Assembly: GCA_026225475.1 (NCBI GenBank)
Contig: JAMFSU010000001.1
Location: forward strand, 1 to 36,177
DNA length: 36,177 nt
Source of the DNA: Duganella sp.
GTDB taxonomy: Bacteria > Pseudomonadota > Gammaproteobacteria > Burkholderiales > Burkholderiaceae_D
Reading direction: 5' to 3'
A program made the position numbers and the translations under genes. Shown here one piece after another: positions 15,651-24,718 of this stretch. Position 1 is the first letter of the stretch. Every line of letters starts with the position of its first letter. The notes under the pieces were generated by a model, which made no database searches, had not been told where the DNA came from, and saw only the letters and a program-made list of their open reading frames with translations.

Positions 15651-18600
15651 TTACAAAAAGGACCTGTTTTTGAGCGTAAAGCGATTGCCCTTTGTGTGGT
15701 GCCTGACATTGCCAGTGTTGGAAAGCAGTCGCGGTTGAGTAACGTCGGTTTTTGATGCAGGTTCGATTCGAGAAAGAGAATAAAGACGGATATCATCTTC
15801 CCGAATTGTCAGGAAGAATTTTTGGAAGGCATCGGCCGTTTGCTGGTCATTGCCTATCGATGGTTTGGCCTCACGATTTTTCCGGCTCAGCAGTACATCT
15901 GTATTCAAACGCATCTTGAATCCATCGGTCTCGATGCCGGCCTTTTCAATCATGGAAAATTCTTTGGAAAATTGCTGTGGATTGGTCTTTGCTCGGGAAA
16001 GGAATGAAATAAAGTGCGTCACTGAATCCGCGTTATTTAAACCTGCCGTTCCACCAAAATTGGTTGAGCTTCCAAGGAGATGTTTAAGGTCCTGTCCCTG
16101 CGTCTGACTTACATATTTTCCTTCGACAGTGTTTAAATTTTTGTTGGCTAGATTGATCAGATCAAAGACGTTAACTGCGCCTTTTTCATAACCAATACTG
16201 CCCACATAGACGTAATCTAGGGTGTTCAAGCTGCCATGTGAAATTTCATGAATGAGAATGTCGGCAAGGGCCTCTTTGCTAGAATCGACTTGTTGATAGA
16301 ATGCCTTGAATCCATTTTTGCTGACTTCTAAAAACTTCTCACCGGCTTTCCCAGAGTTAAATTTGATCATGTCGATTTGAACGACAAGATTCGTGTTGCC
16401 GTTCGTTTCTAGCAAGCGAATGTTTTTTCTTTCAAGTCTTGCAATCCCGCTTTCCAAATTTTCAATTTTTTGCAAGAACTGGGCAGTGTCATAGGCGTCG
16501 CCGAAGAACGCCTTCGCGCTCAGACTTACTTGGTTCTCATATTGTGGATCGACCAGAACAGCGCGGACATTCGTCAACTTAGATAGCGCAGCTGGTTTGG
16601 CCTCATTGACCAGCAACTTATCGACTTTTTCAGGGAACAGATTTTTTATCCATTGTGAATTCAGACGTGTTGCGCCGCTAGTGCGCATTCTTGGCACACT
16701 GCTACTGGCCATGCTATTTTCATTTTTCCGACTGAGTGAAACAAGAGCGCTGACTGTGCACATCATTGCGTCGCCGGCGCGCTTACTGCGGGTAGGGCAA
16801 TGGACTACGAAATTGCTTTCATGTGTTGCCACTTCCGAATGCATGGCGTTCCACATATTTTTCGGAATGCGGATCTCCGCTGGATGCGTGCGAAAGGCTC
16901 TCAGTGCGCTGTTCTTTATCAAGTTGTAACCCTTCGGCAGGCCGCGCGCGACGCCTTCCAGGGCGACCTGTTCGGCCAGCGCCACCATCAGGTCAGAAAG
17001 GTGTTGTTCCTGCTCTTGCTTGGTGTCGCTGTTGATCGACTCAATCAAATGCGGAGCGCCGGCCATGACAAGTCCATAGATGAACGCCAATTCAGGTGCC
17101 ATGATCAAAGCCGGGATCATTAATATTAGTGTGCCTTCCTTCATTTTTTCAGCAACGTTGTCGACATCTGCTTCCCATTGCGACCGTATCATGATGTCTA
17201 TATTCGTGATTCGCCAATCGATCATTTGATCATACAGGTCATCCTGTTCAGACCAGCGCACAGGTTCCAGTCTGGAAAGATCGTCGCCAAAATCGGAGCG
17301 CAGATGCATCTTGTAGTATTGCGTCAGCGCGGGATTATTTTTAAGTTGCGTCTTCAGATCGCCGAGTGAGTTGTATTGCGCGATTTGTCCCGTCAGGTGC
17401 GAGAGCACCGTGACGGGAATGGCAACCTCGTCTGCCCAGAAAGGATTGAAATTGCCAAGTTGCATATTCATTTTTCTTAAATTCAATATCTCGTCCGGTA
17501 AGGGCGTCGAAAAATAAATGCTCATCATCGGTGTGGCAGTAAACTTGTAACGACCCGACTCCTTGTTTGTAACCTGTGATTGCAATAAGACTTGAATATC
17601 GTTAAAAACCGCTTTTGCCCGTGTATCCGATTTTTGGTTTCTCATTACATGAATCATGTATTCCTGAGTTTCAAAATTCTGAACACTCTTTACAAAATCA
17701 GCGTATTTTTTTTCGTGTATTTTTGAGGGAGTTATGGCGATTTTTTCTTGTTTCCAATGACTTTCCTCGATTTCGTCTTTGCGCTGTTTTCCAGTCAATA
17801 TTTCTGCAACAGTAAATTTTTTTGTTTTCCGAGGAAGCCTGTTAAGGCCGACCGCTGCAGCTACCCAATTTGATGAAAATTCCTGGATATACATAAATGT
17901 GATGACGTCAGATGCACTACAAGGGGCTATGCCCGATTTTTTGCAAAGATAGTCGACGATTTTTTGAAGACTGACATCGAATGAGGGAAATATTTTTTCC
18001 AAAGCCATCATTTTTTTACTGAGTTCCCATGTGAGCGAGAGCTTTTTTTCGAAATCTACAACGTCTTTTATGATCGATTGGATAAAGTGTTCAAAGTTAG
18101 GGAGTCTGATTAACTCGTTCGGCCAAGATACCTGAAAACCTTGGTATTTTTGTGGCGGTTTTCCGTCGCTTGGGAGTTTGCTACGAAGAATATGCTGCAA
18201 GCTGGTCACGCCCATGTGGATTGCTCCACGTACGGTGAGTGTTTTGATGATGTAGTCGCTATCAAACAATCTATCAATATCAATATCAATATCTTTAAAA
18301 TAGTCGGATCCTCTAGCAAGCAATAAATTGTAGGCGTAGTTGTTGACGACGTGAGCCAGCATCTCCTCATTTGGATTGGGGGCGTTCGTAGCCAATTGCA
18401 TCAACGCGAAAACCAATCGATGTTGACTTGAATCCGTCGCTGCATCGGAAGCATCGCTCATCCGGCCAATGATGTGCTCTATCGATTGGGACTGTTGAAA
18501 GTAAAGTGGTGTCGAGGCCAGTTCAGTGAGGTTATCCTCGAGAATATCTTCCGCTTTCATTTGGAAATAAATCTCTTTGTGCAGGAAAGAAGTGAACACG

Positions 18601-20129
18601 TTTCTACCGGAGCGTTCAATAAAATCCATCAGGTCGGGATTCGGCAAGCCAGAATGATCGAACGCGAAATGATAGTAAGCCTGGTGATCTTTGACATATT
18701 GCGAATGCATGCGACGTTGAATTTGCAATAAGGTGAATGCCTTAGGTCTCGTGTTGCCCTTGACATGAACCATCACCTTGTCAGCACTGGATATGCCGCG
18801 GCGCTCCCATTCTGGGTAGTTGGCCCGAATGAAACGCTGTACATCGTCGCGACTGGTGACGAACATGGACGGGGCTTGCTGTTTTTGTGCTGCATAGTCG
18901 TTCGTGAAATCGTCAATAACCTGTTTTTGCCTGATATCGAAGACAGTTTCGGTGATAGGCCAGAGATCAAGCAATGCCAGATAGGTATAGTGATATGACA
19001 TGTCTATTTGGTTGTACCTGGCCTTTTCACTCAGGAATTGTCCTGTCACCTCGATCAAGGTCAACAGGGTGGTTAGCGCTTTATTGTCAGGAAATGCCTG
19101 GGCCACGAGAATGTTGTCGGAAGCAGTTTGCAGCAGCCTCGCCAATATTTTCCGCTCAATGGGCGGAAGCTCGGGATTGGTAAGTACGCGATTCATAGGA
19201 GTGAGAATGGGGTCTCGCTCAACCGACCTTTTGCGCCGTCTTTGAGCGCCTGCACTAAAGTAGGCACTAAGGTCTGGAACCTCCAGACGGTCGATTAGAG
19301 CAAGATCGGCCGCCAGTTCAGCTTCACTGATCTGATTCTGTGGTTGTCCCGGGAGTGCCGACTTATTGCTGGCTAGACCGTCAGTGTCAGGTTGCAGGAC
19401 TTGGTTGGTGCGCCAGCTATCAGTGGCGGCAGTTGCAATGGCGTTCGTGTAGGGGGGGGCAGTGTGATGAGTCAGCGCCATTGCCGACGTATTGCTGTTA
19501 TGGTCGCTCGCGCGGTTGGGTGGCGCTGAGGCAGGGGTGGCGGCGAGATTGGGGAGTAGTTGCGGTAGCGCTTGAATGGCGCCGGTCCACAACTGGATAC
19601 CTGCCAATAAAGTGTTGCCGGTTGCATTGGTCGGTGATGAGGCATTGGATGTGGGAAATGCCTGCGCATCGACTTCCTGCCGGAGGTCGAGCAGCGTACC
19701 GTCGTCTTGCAGAAGAGCCGCCGCCGGTTGTGTTTCACCACGCAGGCCACGTCTGATCAGGGAAATCAGGAACCCGGCCACGCCCAGGTAGGCCGATGTC
19801 ACCAATGCTGGCGCGGACAGGCCGGATGCCTCGCCAGACCGAATGGCATCGTACCCAGTGTCGTCGGTTTCCGGACGCGCTTCCTGCTGCGTTTCCTGTG
19901 CCCGACTTGCAATGAATGCCACCAATGCCAGCGTCGTGATACCTGCGGCAAGGCCGATTTTGGCGTAAGAAGCGATACCCCATCGGTTGTCATCTTCAGG
20001 TGCGGCCGCAGAGTTAGGTAGCGGGTCATACCACATCGATTCGTCAGTAGCTTCCTCGCTTTCATCCGTATCAGATAGACGCTCCTCGCCAATGAGCGGC
20101 ATTTCTATATGCACTGCGTTATTGTCCAT
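15651..20129 (-). CDS. Very large toxin-like protein with C-terminal M35-type (aspzincin) metalloprotease signature
   Basis: This is a 1492-residue protein. The N-terminus is acidic, then come hydrophobic segments at about 54-74 and 106-126, and a low-complexity Ala/Pro/Asn/Thr-rich stretch (135-270). A polybasic QRRRKRSVER (296-305) matches the furin rule RX(K/R)R. A long helical middle (310-990) is followed by a hydrophobic hairpin (999-1024, LILMIPALIMAPELAFIYGL). The end carries a metalloprotease pattern: LIHEISHGSLNTLDYVY (HEXXH at 1294-1298, candidate third ligand D1305) and NNADSVTHFISFL (1365-1377). Both match the aspzincin HEXXH + (G/N)TxDxxY and NADSxxxF pattern. Large multidomain toxins such as dermonecrotic-toxin-like proteins share this layout. 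The ATG at 20129 has AGGATAAA upstream. The gene is much more A+T-rich than its neighbours, suggesting transfer. No immunity or secretion gene adjoins it. Proteolytic activity and target are inferred. Confidence 0.8.
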   Translation of the reverse strand: MDNNAVHIEMPLIGEERLSDTDESEEATDESMWYDPLPNSAAAPEDDNRWGIASYAKIGLAAGITTLALVAFIASRAQETQQEARPETDDTGYDAIRSGEASGLSAPALVTSAYLGVAGFLISLIRRGLRGETQPAAALLQDDGTLLDLRQEVDAQAFPTSNASSPTNATGNTLLAGIQLWTGAIQALPQLLPNLAATPASAPPNRASDHNSNTSAMALTHHTAPPYTNAIATAATDSWRTNQVLQPDTDGLASNKSALPGQPQNQISEAELAADLALIDRLEVPDLSAYFSAGAQRRRKRSVERDPILTPMNRVLTNPELPPIERKILARLLQTASDNILVAQAFPDNKALTTLLTLIEVTGQFLSEKARYNQIDMSYHYTYLALLDLWPITETVFDIRQKQVIDDFTNDYAAQKQQAPSMFVTSRDDVQRFIRANYPEWERRGISSADKVMVHVKGNTRPKAFTLLQIQRRMHSQYVKDHQAYYHFAFDHSGLPNPDLMDFIERSGRNVFTSFLHKEIYFQMKAEDILEDNLTELASTPLYFQQSQSIEHIIGRMSDASDAATDSSQHRLVFALMQLATNAPNPNEEMLAHVVNNYAYNLLLARGSDYFKDIDIDIDRLFDSDYIIKTLTVRGAIHMGVTSLQHILRSKLPSDGKPPQKYQGFQVSWPNELIRLPNFEHFIQSIIKDVVDFEKKLSLTWELSKKMMALEKIFPSFDVSLQKIVDYLCKKSGIAPCSASDVITFMYIQEFSSNWVAAAVGLNRLPRKTKKFTVAEILTGKQRKDEIEESHWKQEKIAITPSKIHEKKYADFVKSVQNFETQEYMIHVMRNQKSDTRAKAVFNDIQVLLQSQVTNKESGRYKFTATPMMSIYFSTPLPDEILNLRKMNMQLGNFNPFWADEVAIPVTVLSHLTGQIAQYNSLGDLKTQLKNNPALTQYYKMHLRSDFGDDLSRLEPVRWSEQDDLYDQMIDWRITNIDIMIRSQWEADVDNVAEKMKEGTLILMIPALIMAPELAFIYGLVMAGAPHLIESINSDTKQEQEQHLSDLMVALAEQVALEGVARGLPKGYNLIKNSALRAFRTHPAEIRIPKNMWNAMHSEVATHESNFVVHCPTRSKRAGDAMMCTVSALVSLSRKNENSMASSSVPRMRTSGATRLNSQWIKNLFPEKVDKLLVNEAKPAALSKLTNVRAVLVDPQYENQVSLSAKAFFGDAYDTAQFLQKIENLESGIARLERKNIRLLETNGNTNLVVQIDMIKFNSGKAGEKFLEVSKNGFKAFYQQVDSSKEALADILIHEISHGSLNTLDYVYVGSIGYEKGAVNVFDLINLANKNLNTVEGKYVSQTQGQDLKHLLGSSTNFGGTAGLNNADSVTHFISFLSRAKTNPQQFSKEFSMIEKAGIETDGFKMRLNTDVLLSRKNREAKPSIGNDQQTADAFQKFFLTIREDDIRLYSLSRIEPASKTDVTQPRLLSNTGNVRHHTKGNRFTLKNRSFL
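18273..18293. repeat. Hexanucleotide tract inside the toxin-like gene
   Basis: ATCAAT is repeated three and a half times. On the minus strand it encodes the alternating peptide DIDIDID (residues 613-619). As a six-base unit, changes in copy number would add or remove Asp-Ile pairs without breaking the frame. Confidence 0.8.
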
Positions 20130-20523
20130 GTTTTATCCTGGGCATTGAGGATCGGGATGCAAGTCCTCGTGACAGCATCAAATTCTCACCATGCCGACCT
20201 CGGTGGAACGGTTATTCAAGGCCGATGCAGGAGCTACTGAATGGCCAACGCTGTTCTTCGCATGAAGAAATTTTGGCAAGGCCAACTTATCTGAATCGGC
20301 AATGCTTATCCTGAAGGAAAATGCAGCTAGAACGCGCAAGCACACAGGAACGCCAGGGTAATTGAGGCTGTTTTACCGGAAGACGGGGGCAGCGCGCGCT
20401 GGGAATCTGAAACCGGACTCGTTGATGTATTTGGATTCCATTCCAGATCAAGCCAGTTTGCTGAAATGACGCCGTCATACTGCTGCAGCGATATGACGAA
20501 TCCCCTATACTTGTGCGCTTTTC
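20130..20523. other. Divergent upstream region of the toxin-like gene and polB
   Basis: I see no gene in these 394 bases; an antisense frame reaching in from polB has no protein character. On the minus side the toxin-like gene has an AGGATAAA ribosome site. On the plus side TATACT (20506-20511) could be a -10 for polB, but no matching -35 is visible. I found no LexA-type CTG-N10-CAG palindrome and no hrp-type box. Confidence 0.45.
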
Positions 20524-22950
20524 ATGCACGTCTTCGCGAAATCCTGCCCGATGGCGGCGGCAGAGCGTCAACCAGGCAGCAGTGTGGAACAACAACAATC
20601 CGGCTTTATCCTGACGCGGCACTGGCGCGATACCGCCGCCGGTACCGAAGTCGATTTCTGGCTGGCCACCGATGCCGGGCCCAGGCTGGTACGCCTGCCA
20701 TTGCAGCAGTCGGTGGCCTTCATCCCGGTTCAACAGCGTGCCCAGCTCGAAGCCGCCTTGCGTCACGAACGGCAGTTCGAACTGCGCACCTTGCAATTGA
20801 CCGATTTCAGCCAGCGCCCGGTGCTGGGGCTGTATTGCCGCCATCATCGCCAATTGCTCAAGCTGGAGAAGCTGCTCAAGGAGCAAGGCGTCACCGTCTA
20901 CGAAGCCGATATTCGTCCGCCCGAGCGCTTTCTGATGGAACGTTTCATTACGGCACCGGTATTGTTTCATGGCAACGCCAGCAGCAACGGCGTCCTGCTG
21001 GACACCCAACTCAAGACCGCACCCAACTACCGGCCTCGCCTGAAATTGGTTTCGCTTGATATTGAAACCACCCAGCACGGCGACTTGTATTAGATTGCGC
21101 TGGAAGGTTGCGGCCAGCGCCAGGTGTATATGCTGGGGCCGCCCAACCGGGCCGACGGCGAACTCGATTTCACACTCGAATATTGCGACAGCCGACGCCT
21201 GCTGCTGGACAAGCTCAACCAGTGGCTGGCGCAGCATGATCCCGACGCCATCATTGGCTGGAATCTGGTGCAATTCGATCTGCGCGTGCTGCAGGAACAT
21301 GCCGAACGTTTTGATACGCCCTTGCTGTTTGGGCGCGATGGCAGCGCGCTTGAGTGGCGCGAACACGGATATCAAAAAAACCATTTTTTTGCCTCAGCAG
21401 CGGGACGCCTGATCATCGACGGCATCGAAGCCTTGCGCTCAGCCACCTGGAGTTTTCCCTCGTTCAGCCTGGAAGCGGTGGCGCAGACCCTGCTTGGCGA
21501 GGGCAAGTCGATTGGCAATCCGTATGACCGCATGGCTGAAATCGACCGCCGTTTTGCAGAAGACAAACCGGCGCTGGCGACCTACAACCTCAAGGATTGC
21601 GAGCTGGTCACGCGCATTTTTGCCAAGACCGAGTTGCTCAGCTTTTTGCTCGAACGGGCGACGGTGACGGGCTTGCCGGCTGACCGCAACGGCGGCTCGG
21701 TGGCGGCTTTCAGCCATCTGTACATGCCGCATATGCATCGACTTGGCTATGTCGCGCCCAATCTCGGCGACGTACAGGGCGATCCCAGTCCGGGCGGTTT
21801 CGTCATGGAGTCGCAGGCTGGTTTGTACGATTCGGTGCTGGTGCTCGATTACAAGAGCCTGTATCCCTCCATCATCCGCAGCTTCCTGATCGATCCGGTC
21901 GGTCTGGTCGAGGGGCTGGCCCATCCTGACGACGCCGATTCGGTGCCGGGTTTTCGCGGGGGGCGTTTTTCGCGCCGCAAACACAGTTTGCCAGCTATCG
22001 TGGCGCAGATCTGGCAAGGCCGTGAAGTGGCCAAGCGCGAGCACAACCAGCCCTTGTCGCAGGCGTTGAAAATCATCATGAATGCACTCTATGGCGTGCT
22101 GGGTTCGACCGGTTGCCGTTTTTTTGACGCGCGGCTGGCCTCGTCAATCACTATGCGCGGTCATGAAATCATGCACCGCACGCGCGAGCTGATCGAAGCC
22201 CAGGGCTATCAAGTCATCTATGGCGACACCGACTCGACCTTTGTCTGGCTCAAGCACGCCCACGACGAGGCGCAGGCACAACAGATCGGCCAGGCGCTGG
22301 TGCAGCATGTCAACGCCTGGTGGCAGCAGCATCTGGCGCAGCAATACGGTCTGGAAAATGCACTGGAGCTGGAGTTCGACACGCACTACCAGCGCTTTTT
22401 GATGCCTACGGTGCGCGGCACCGATGTCGGCAGCAAGAAGCGCTATGCCGGTATGGTGGTGCAAGCTGACGGTAGCGAGCAGATGGTCTACAAAGGACTG
22501 GAAACGGTGCGCTCCGACTGGACGCCGCTGGCGCAACAGTTTCAGCAGGAATTATATCGGCGCATCTTCCGGCGCGAACCTTATCAGGATTACGTACGCG
22601 ACTATGTGACCCGGACGTTGAGCGGTGCACTCGACGATCAACTGGTGTATCGCAAACGCCTGCGTCGCCCGCTCGATGCCTATGAGCGCAATGTGCCGCC
22701 ACATGTGCGCGCGGCGCGCATGGCGGACGAATTCAATCAGGCGCAGGGACGGCCGCTGCAATATCAGAATGGCGGCTGGATCAGTTACGTGATGACCAGT
22801 GCTGGTCCGGAACCCTTGGAAACGCGGCACTCGGCGATTGATTATGAACATTACGTCACGCGTCAGTTGCAGCCAGTGGCGGATGCGATCTTGCCGTTCT
22901 TGCAGGATGATTTTGCTGGCTTGATTACGCGGCAGCAGGGGTTGTTCTAA
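20524..22950 (+). pseudogene. polB: DNA polymerase II, interrupted by one in-frame amber codon
   Basis: This is a family B polymerase, the SOS-type Pol II, of 808 residues against 783 in E. coli. The frame begins GFILTRHWRD after a short extension. It continues through exonuclease motif I (LVSLDIETT, D179 and E181) to a TAG at 21091-21093, codon 190. The same frame resumes immediately with IALEGCGQR, exactly where the E. coli protein reads CIGLEGCGQR. Downstream parts are intact: exo II ([10 protein letters not shown]), exo III (YNLKDCE), polymerase motif A ([10 protein letters not shown]), motif B (KIIMNALYG) and motif C (YGDTDS). A serine or similar codon turned to TAG by one base would explain this. 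It could be a pseudogene, an amber read through by a suppressor, or a sequencing error. Restart at GTG 21124 would lose exonuclease motif I. The first start could be ATG 20524 or 20551; neither has a clear ribosome site. Confidence 0.9.
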
Positions 22951-22997
22951 ATGCAGGCGCAAGGCAAGGCCTGCCACAAACAGGTACGATAGTGCGC

Positions 22998-23897
22998 ATG
23001 AGCCTATTACACAAACTTTGGATTGTCGGCGTCGCACTGGCCGTGGTGGTGGTGGCCGGTGGCGCATTGGTGGCCTGCTCGCCCTTGACCGTAATCAATG
23101 CGGTCACGCCAACCTCAACCTACCAACTCAATGGCGATATCGCCTACGGCAGCGATCCGCGCCAGCAACTGGATGTGTATGTTCCTAGGCAAAGCACGAC
23201 CGCTGCGAGCGTACGGTTGCCGGTGGTGGTGTTTTTTTACGGTGGCAGCTGGAATAGCGGCAGTCGCAAGGATTATGCTTTTGTCGGCGAGGCGCTCAGT
23301 TCGCGCGGCATCATTGCGGTGGTGGCGGACTATCGCGTCTATCCGCAGGTGCGCTATCCCGAATTTGTGCGTGACAGTGCGCAGGCGGTGGCCTGGACCT
23401 TGCAGCATATCGCTCAGTATGGCGGCGATGAAAAACGGGTGTTCGTCATGGGACATAGTGCCGGTGCCTACAACGCTGCCATGGTCGCGCTTGATGCGCG
23501 CTGGCTGCAGCAGGCGGGGGCGTCGCCGCAGCAATTGCGCGGTTGGATCGGGTTGGCCGGGCCTTACGATTTTTTGCCGATTGACGTTGAGAATGTCAAA
23601 CCGATTTTCCATTTCCCCGATACGCCAGCGGATTCGCAACCGAGCTTTCATGTCTCGGCCGCCAGTCCGCCGGCCTTGCTGATTGCGTCGCATCAGGACA
23701 CAGTGGTCAATGCCGTGCGCAATACCGCAGGCATGGCGGCCTTGCTACGCCAGCAGCAGGTGGAAGTCGAAGAGATTTACTTTGACAATACCTCGCATGC
23801 TAGCCTGGCTGGCAGTCTGGCGCGTCCTCTGCGTTCCATCGCGCCAACCCTGGATCGTATCGTTTCTTTTGTTGAGCAGCATCCGGCGGCGCGTTAG
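22998..23897 (+). CDS. Alpha/beta hydrolase lipoprotein (carboxylesterase-like)
   Basis: This is a 299-residue serine hydrolase. It starts with a hydrophobic signal whose end, LVAC (C27), fits a lipobox, so it is probably membrane-anchored outside the cytoplasm. The nucleophile elbow is GHSAG (S154). The oxyanion segment is FFYGGSWNSGS (79-89). The likely acid is D234 in SHQDTVV and the base is H267 in DNTSHASL. The pattern is that of BD-FAE/hormone-sensitive-lipase-like esterases; the substrate is unknown. The ATG at 22998 is taken over the GTG at 22992; neither has a strong ribosome site. It follows polB by 47 bases. Its stop codon overlaps that of the convergent phosphoesterase gene, so no terminator lies between them. 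Confidence 0.83.
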   Translation: MSLLHKLWIVGVALAVVVVAGGALVACSPLTVINAVTPTSTYQLNGDIAYGSDPRQQLDVYVPRQSTTAASVRLPVVVFFYGGSWNSGSRKDYAFVGEALSSRGIIAVVADYRVYPQVRYPEFVRDSAQAVAWTLQHIAQYGGDEKRVFVMGHSAGAYNAAMVALDARWLQQAGASPQQLRGWIGLAGPYDFLPIDVENVKPIFHFPDTPADSQPSFHVSAASPPALLIASHQDTVVNAVRNTAGMAALLRQQQVEVEEIYFDNTSHASLAGSLARPLRSIAPTLDRIVSFVEQHPAAR

Positions 23898-24715
23898 GGC
23901 AACACGGGGCCGGCAAACCATTCATTGCCGCGTTGTTCGAAAGCCTGCTTGCTGGTGCTGACAAACTGCGTTTGCTCGGCATGCCAGCTCATGCGTTCGA
24001 CCACGATCTGATGTGCCTCTACATGCAAGACATTGAAGGAATTGCTTTCACCGCGTCCACGCGTCGAGGTTGCCGTGCCAGCCTGTACCACCAAGGCGGA
24101 ATAACCGGGGATGTTGTAGCGCGCTGCGCTGCTGACTGCAGAACTGGTGTGCACATGGCCGGCCAGCAGCACATCGGCACCGCAGATGGCAAATGCACGC
24201 ATGGCGGGCGCCGCCTGGCCGACCAGATCGTGGTATTGCGGACCGGCAGGTAAATCAAACGGATGATGGGTGACCACGATCTTGACCACCTGCTCCGGTA
24301 GCCCGCTCAACTGGCGGCGCGCCAGCTCGATCTGGCGATCGTTGACGCGGCCATCCTTGATGGTCAGCGAGCGTGCGGTATTGATGCCGATCACGGCGAT
24401 TTCTTCATCGAAGTAAGTCGGTTGCAGATCGGGCGTGATGTAGCGGCGATATTTGCCGAGCGGGCTTAACAGGCGCGCCGCCAGATTGAATAACGGTACG
24501 TCGTGGTTGCCCGGCACCACGATTTGAGGTTGCGGCAGAGCGTCGAGAAACTGGCGTGCTTCAAGAAATTGTTCGGTACGGGCGCGTTGCGTGAGGTCGC
24601 CCGAGACCACCAGCAGGTCGGGTGCCAGTGCATGTACCTGGGCTACCAGTGGCGCAATGACGGCTTCGTTGATACGGCCGAAATGCAGGTCTGACAGTTG
24701 GACGATGGTGCGCAT
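23894..24715 (-). CDS. Calcineurin-like metallophosphoesterase (CpdA-like)
   Basis: This is a 273-residue enzyme with the full two-metal signature: D9 and H11 (LSDLH), D40 (SGDLTQR), N70-H71-D72 (GNHD), H150 (VTHHP) and H187/H189 (GHVH). CpdA-type cyclic-nucleotide phosphodiesterases and phospholipid-processing phosphoesterases share these motifs, so the substrate is open. It is the last gene of a four-gene minus-strand cluster, three bases after the lipid kinase stop, so it is surely cotranscribed with it. That neighbour and the PAP2 phosphatase upstream make a lipid or nucleotidyl-lipid substrate as likely as cyclic AMP. Confidence 0.87.
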   Translation of the reverse strand: MRTIVQLSDLHFGRINEAVIAPLVAQVHALAPDLLVVSGDLTQRARTEQFLEARQFLDALPQPQIVVPGNHDVPLFNLAARLLSPLGKYRRYITPDLQPTYFDEEIAVIGINTARSLTIKDGRVNDRQIELARRQLSGLPEQVVKIVVTHHPFDLPAGPQYHDLVGQAAPAMRAFAICGADVLLAGHVHTSSAVSSAARYNIPGYSALVVQAGTATSTRGRGESNSFNVLHVEAHQIVVERMSWHAEQTQFVSTSKQAFEQRGNEWFAGPVLP

Positions 24716-24718
24716 GTG

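Noticed and set aside
15651..20523. Classical contact-dependent or type VI toxin with a cognate immunity gene
   Set aside because: No small gene follows or precedes the toxin, and no VgrG, PAAR, RHS, haemagglutinin repeat or two-partner secretion domain was seen in it.
20287..21384. Long minus-strand open frame (365 residues) antisense to the first part of polB
   Set aside because: It overlaps well-supported polymerase motifs on the other strand, has no ribosome site and no protein-family character. Long antisense frames are common in GC-rich genes.
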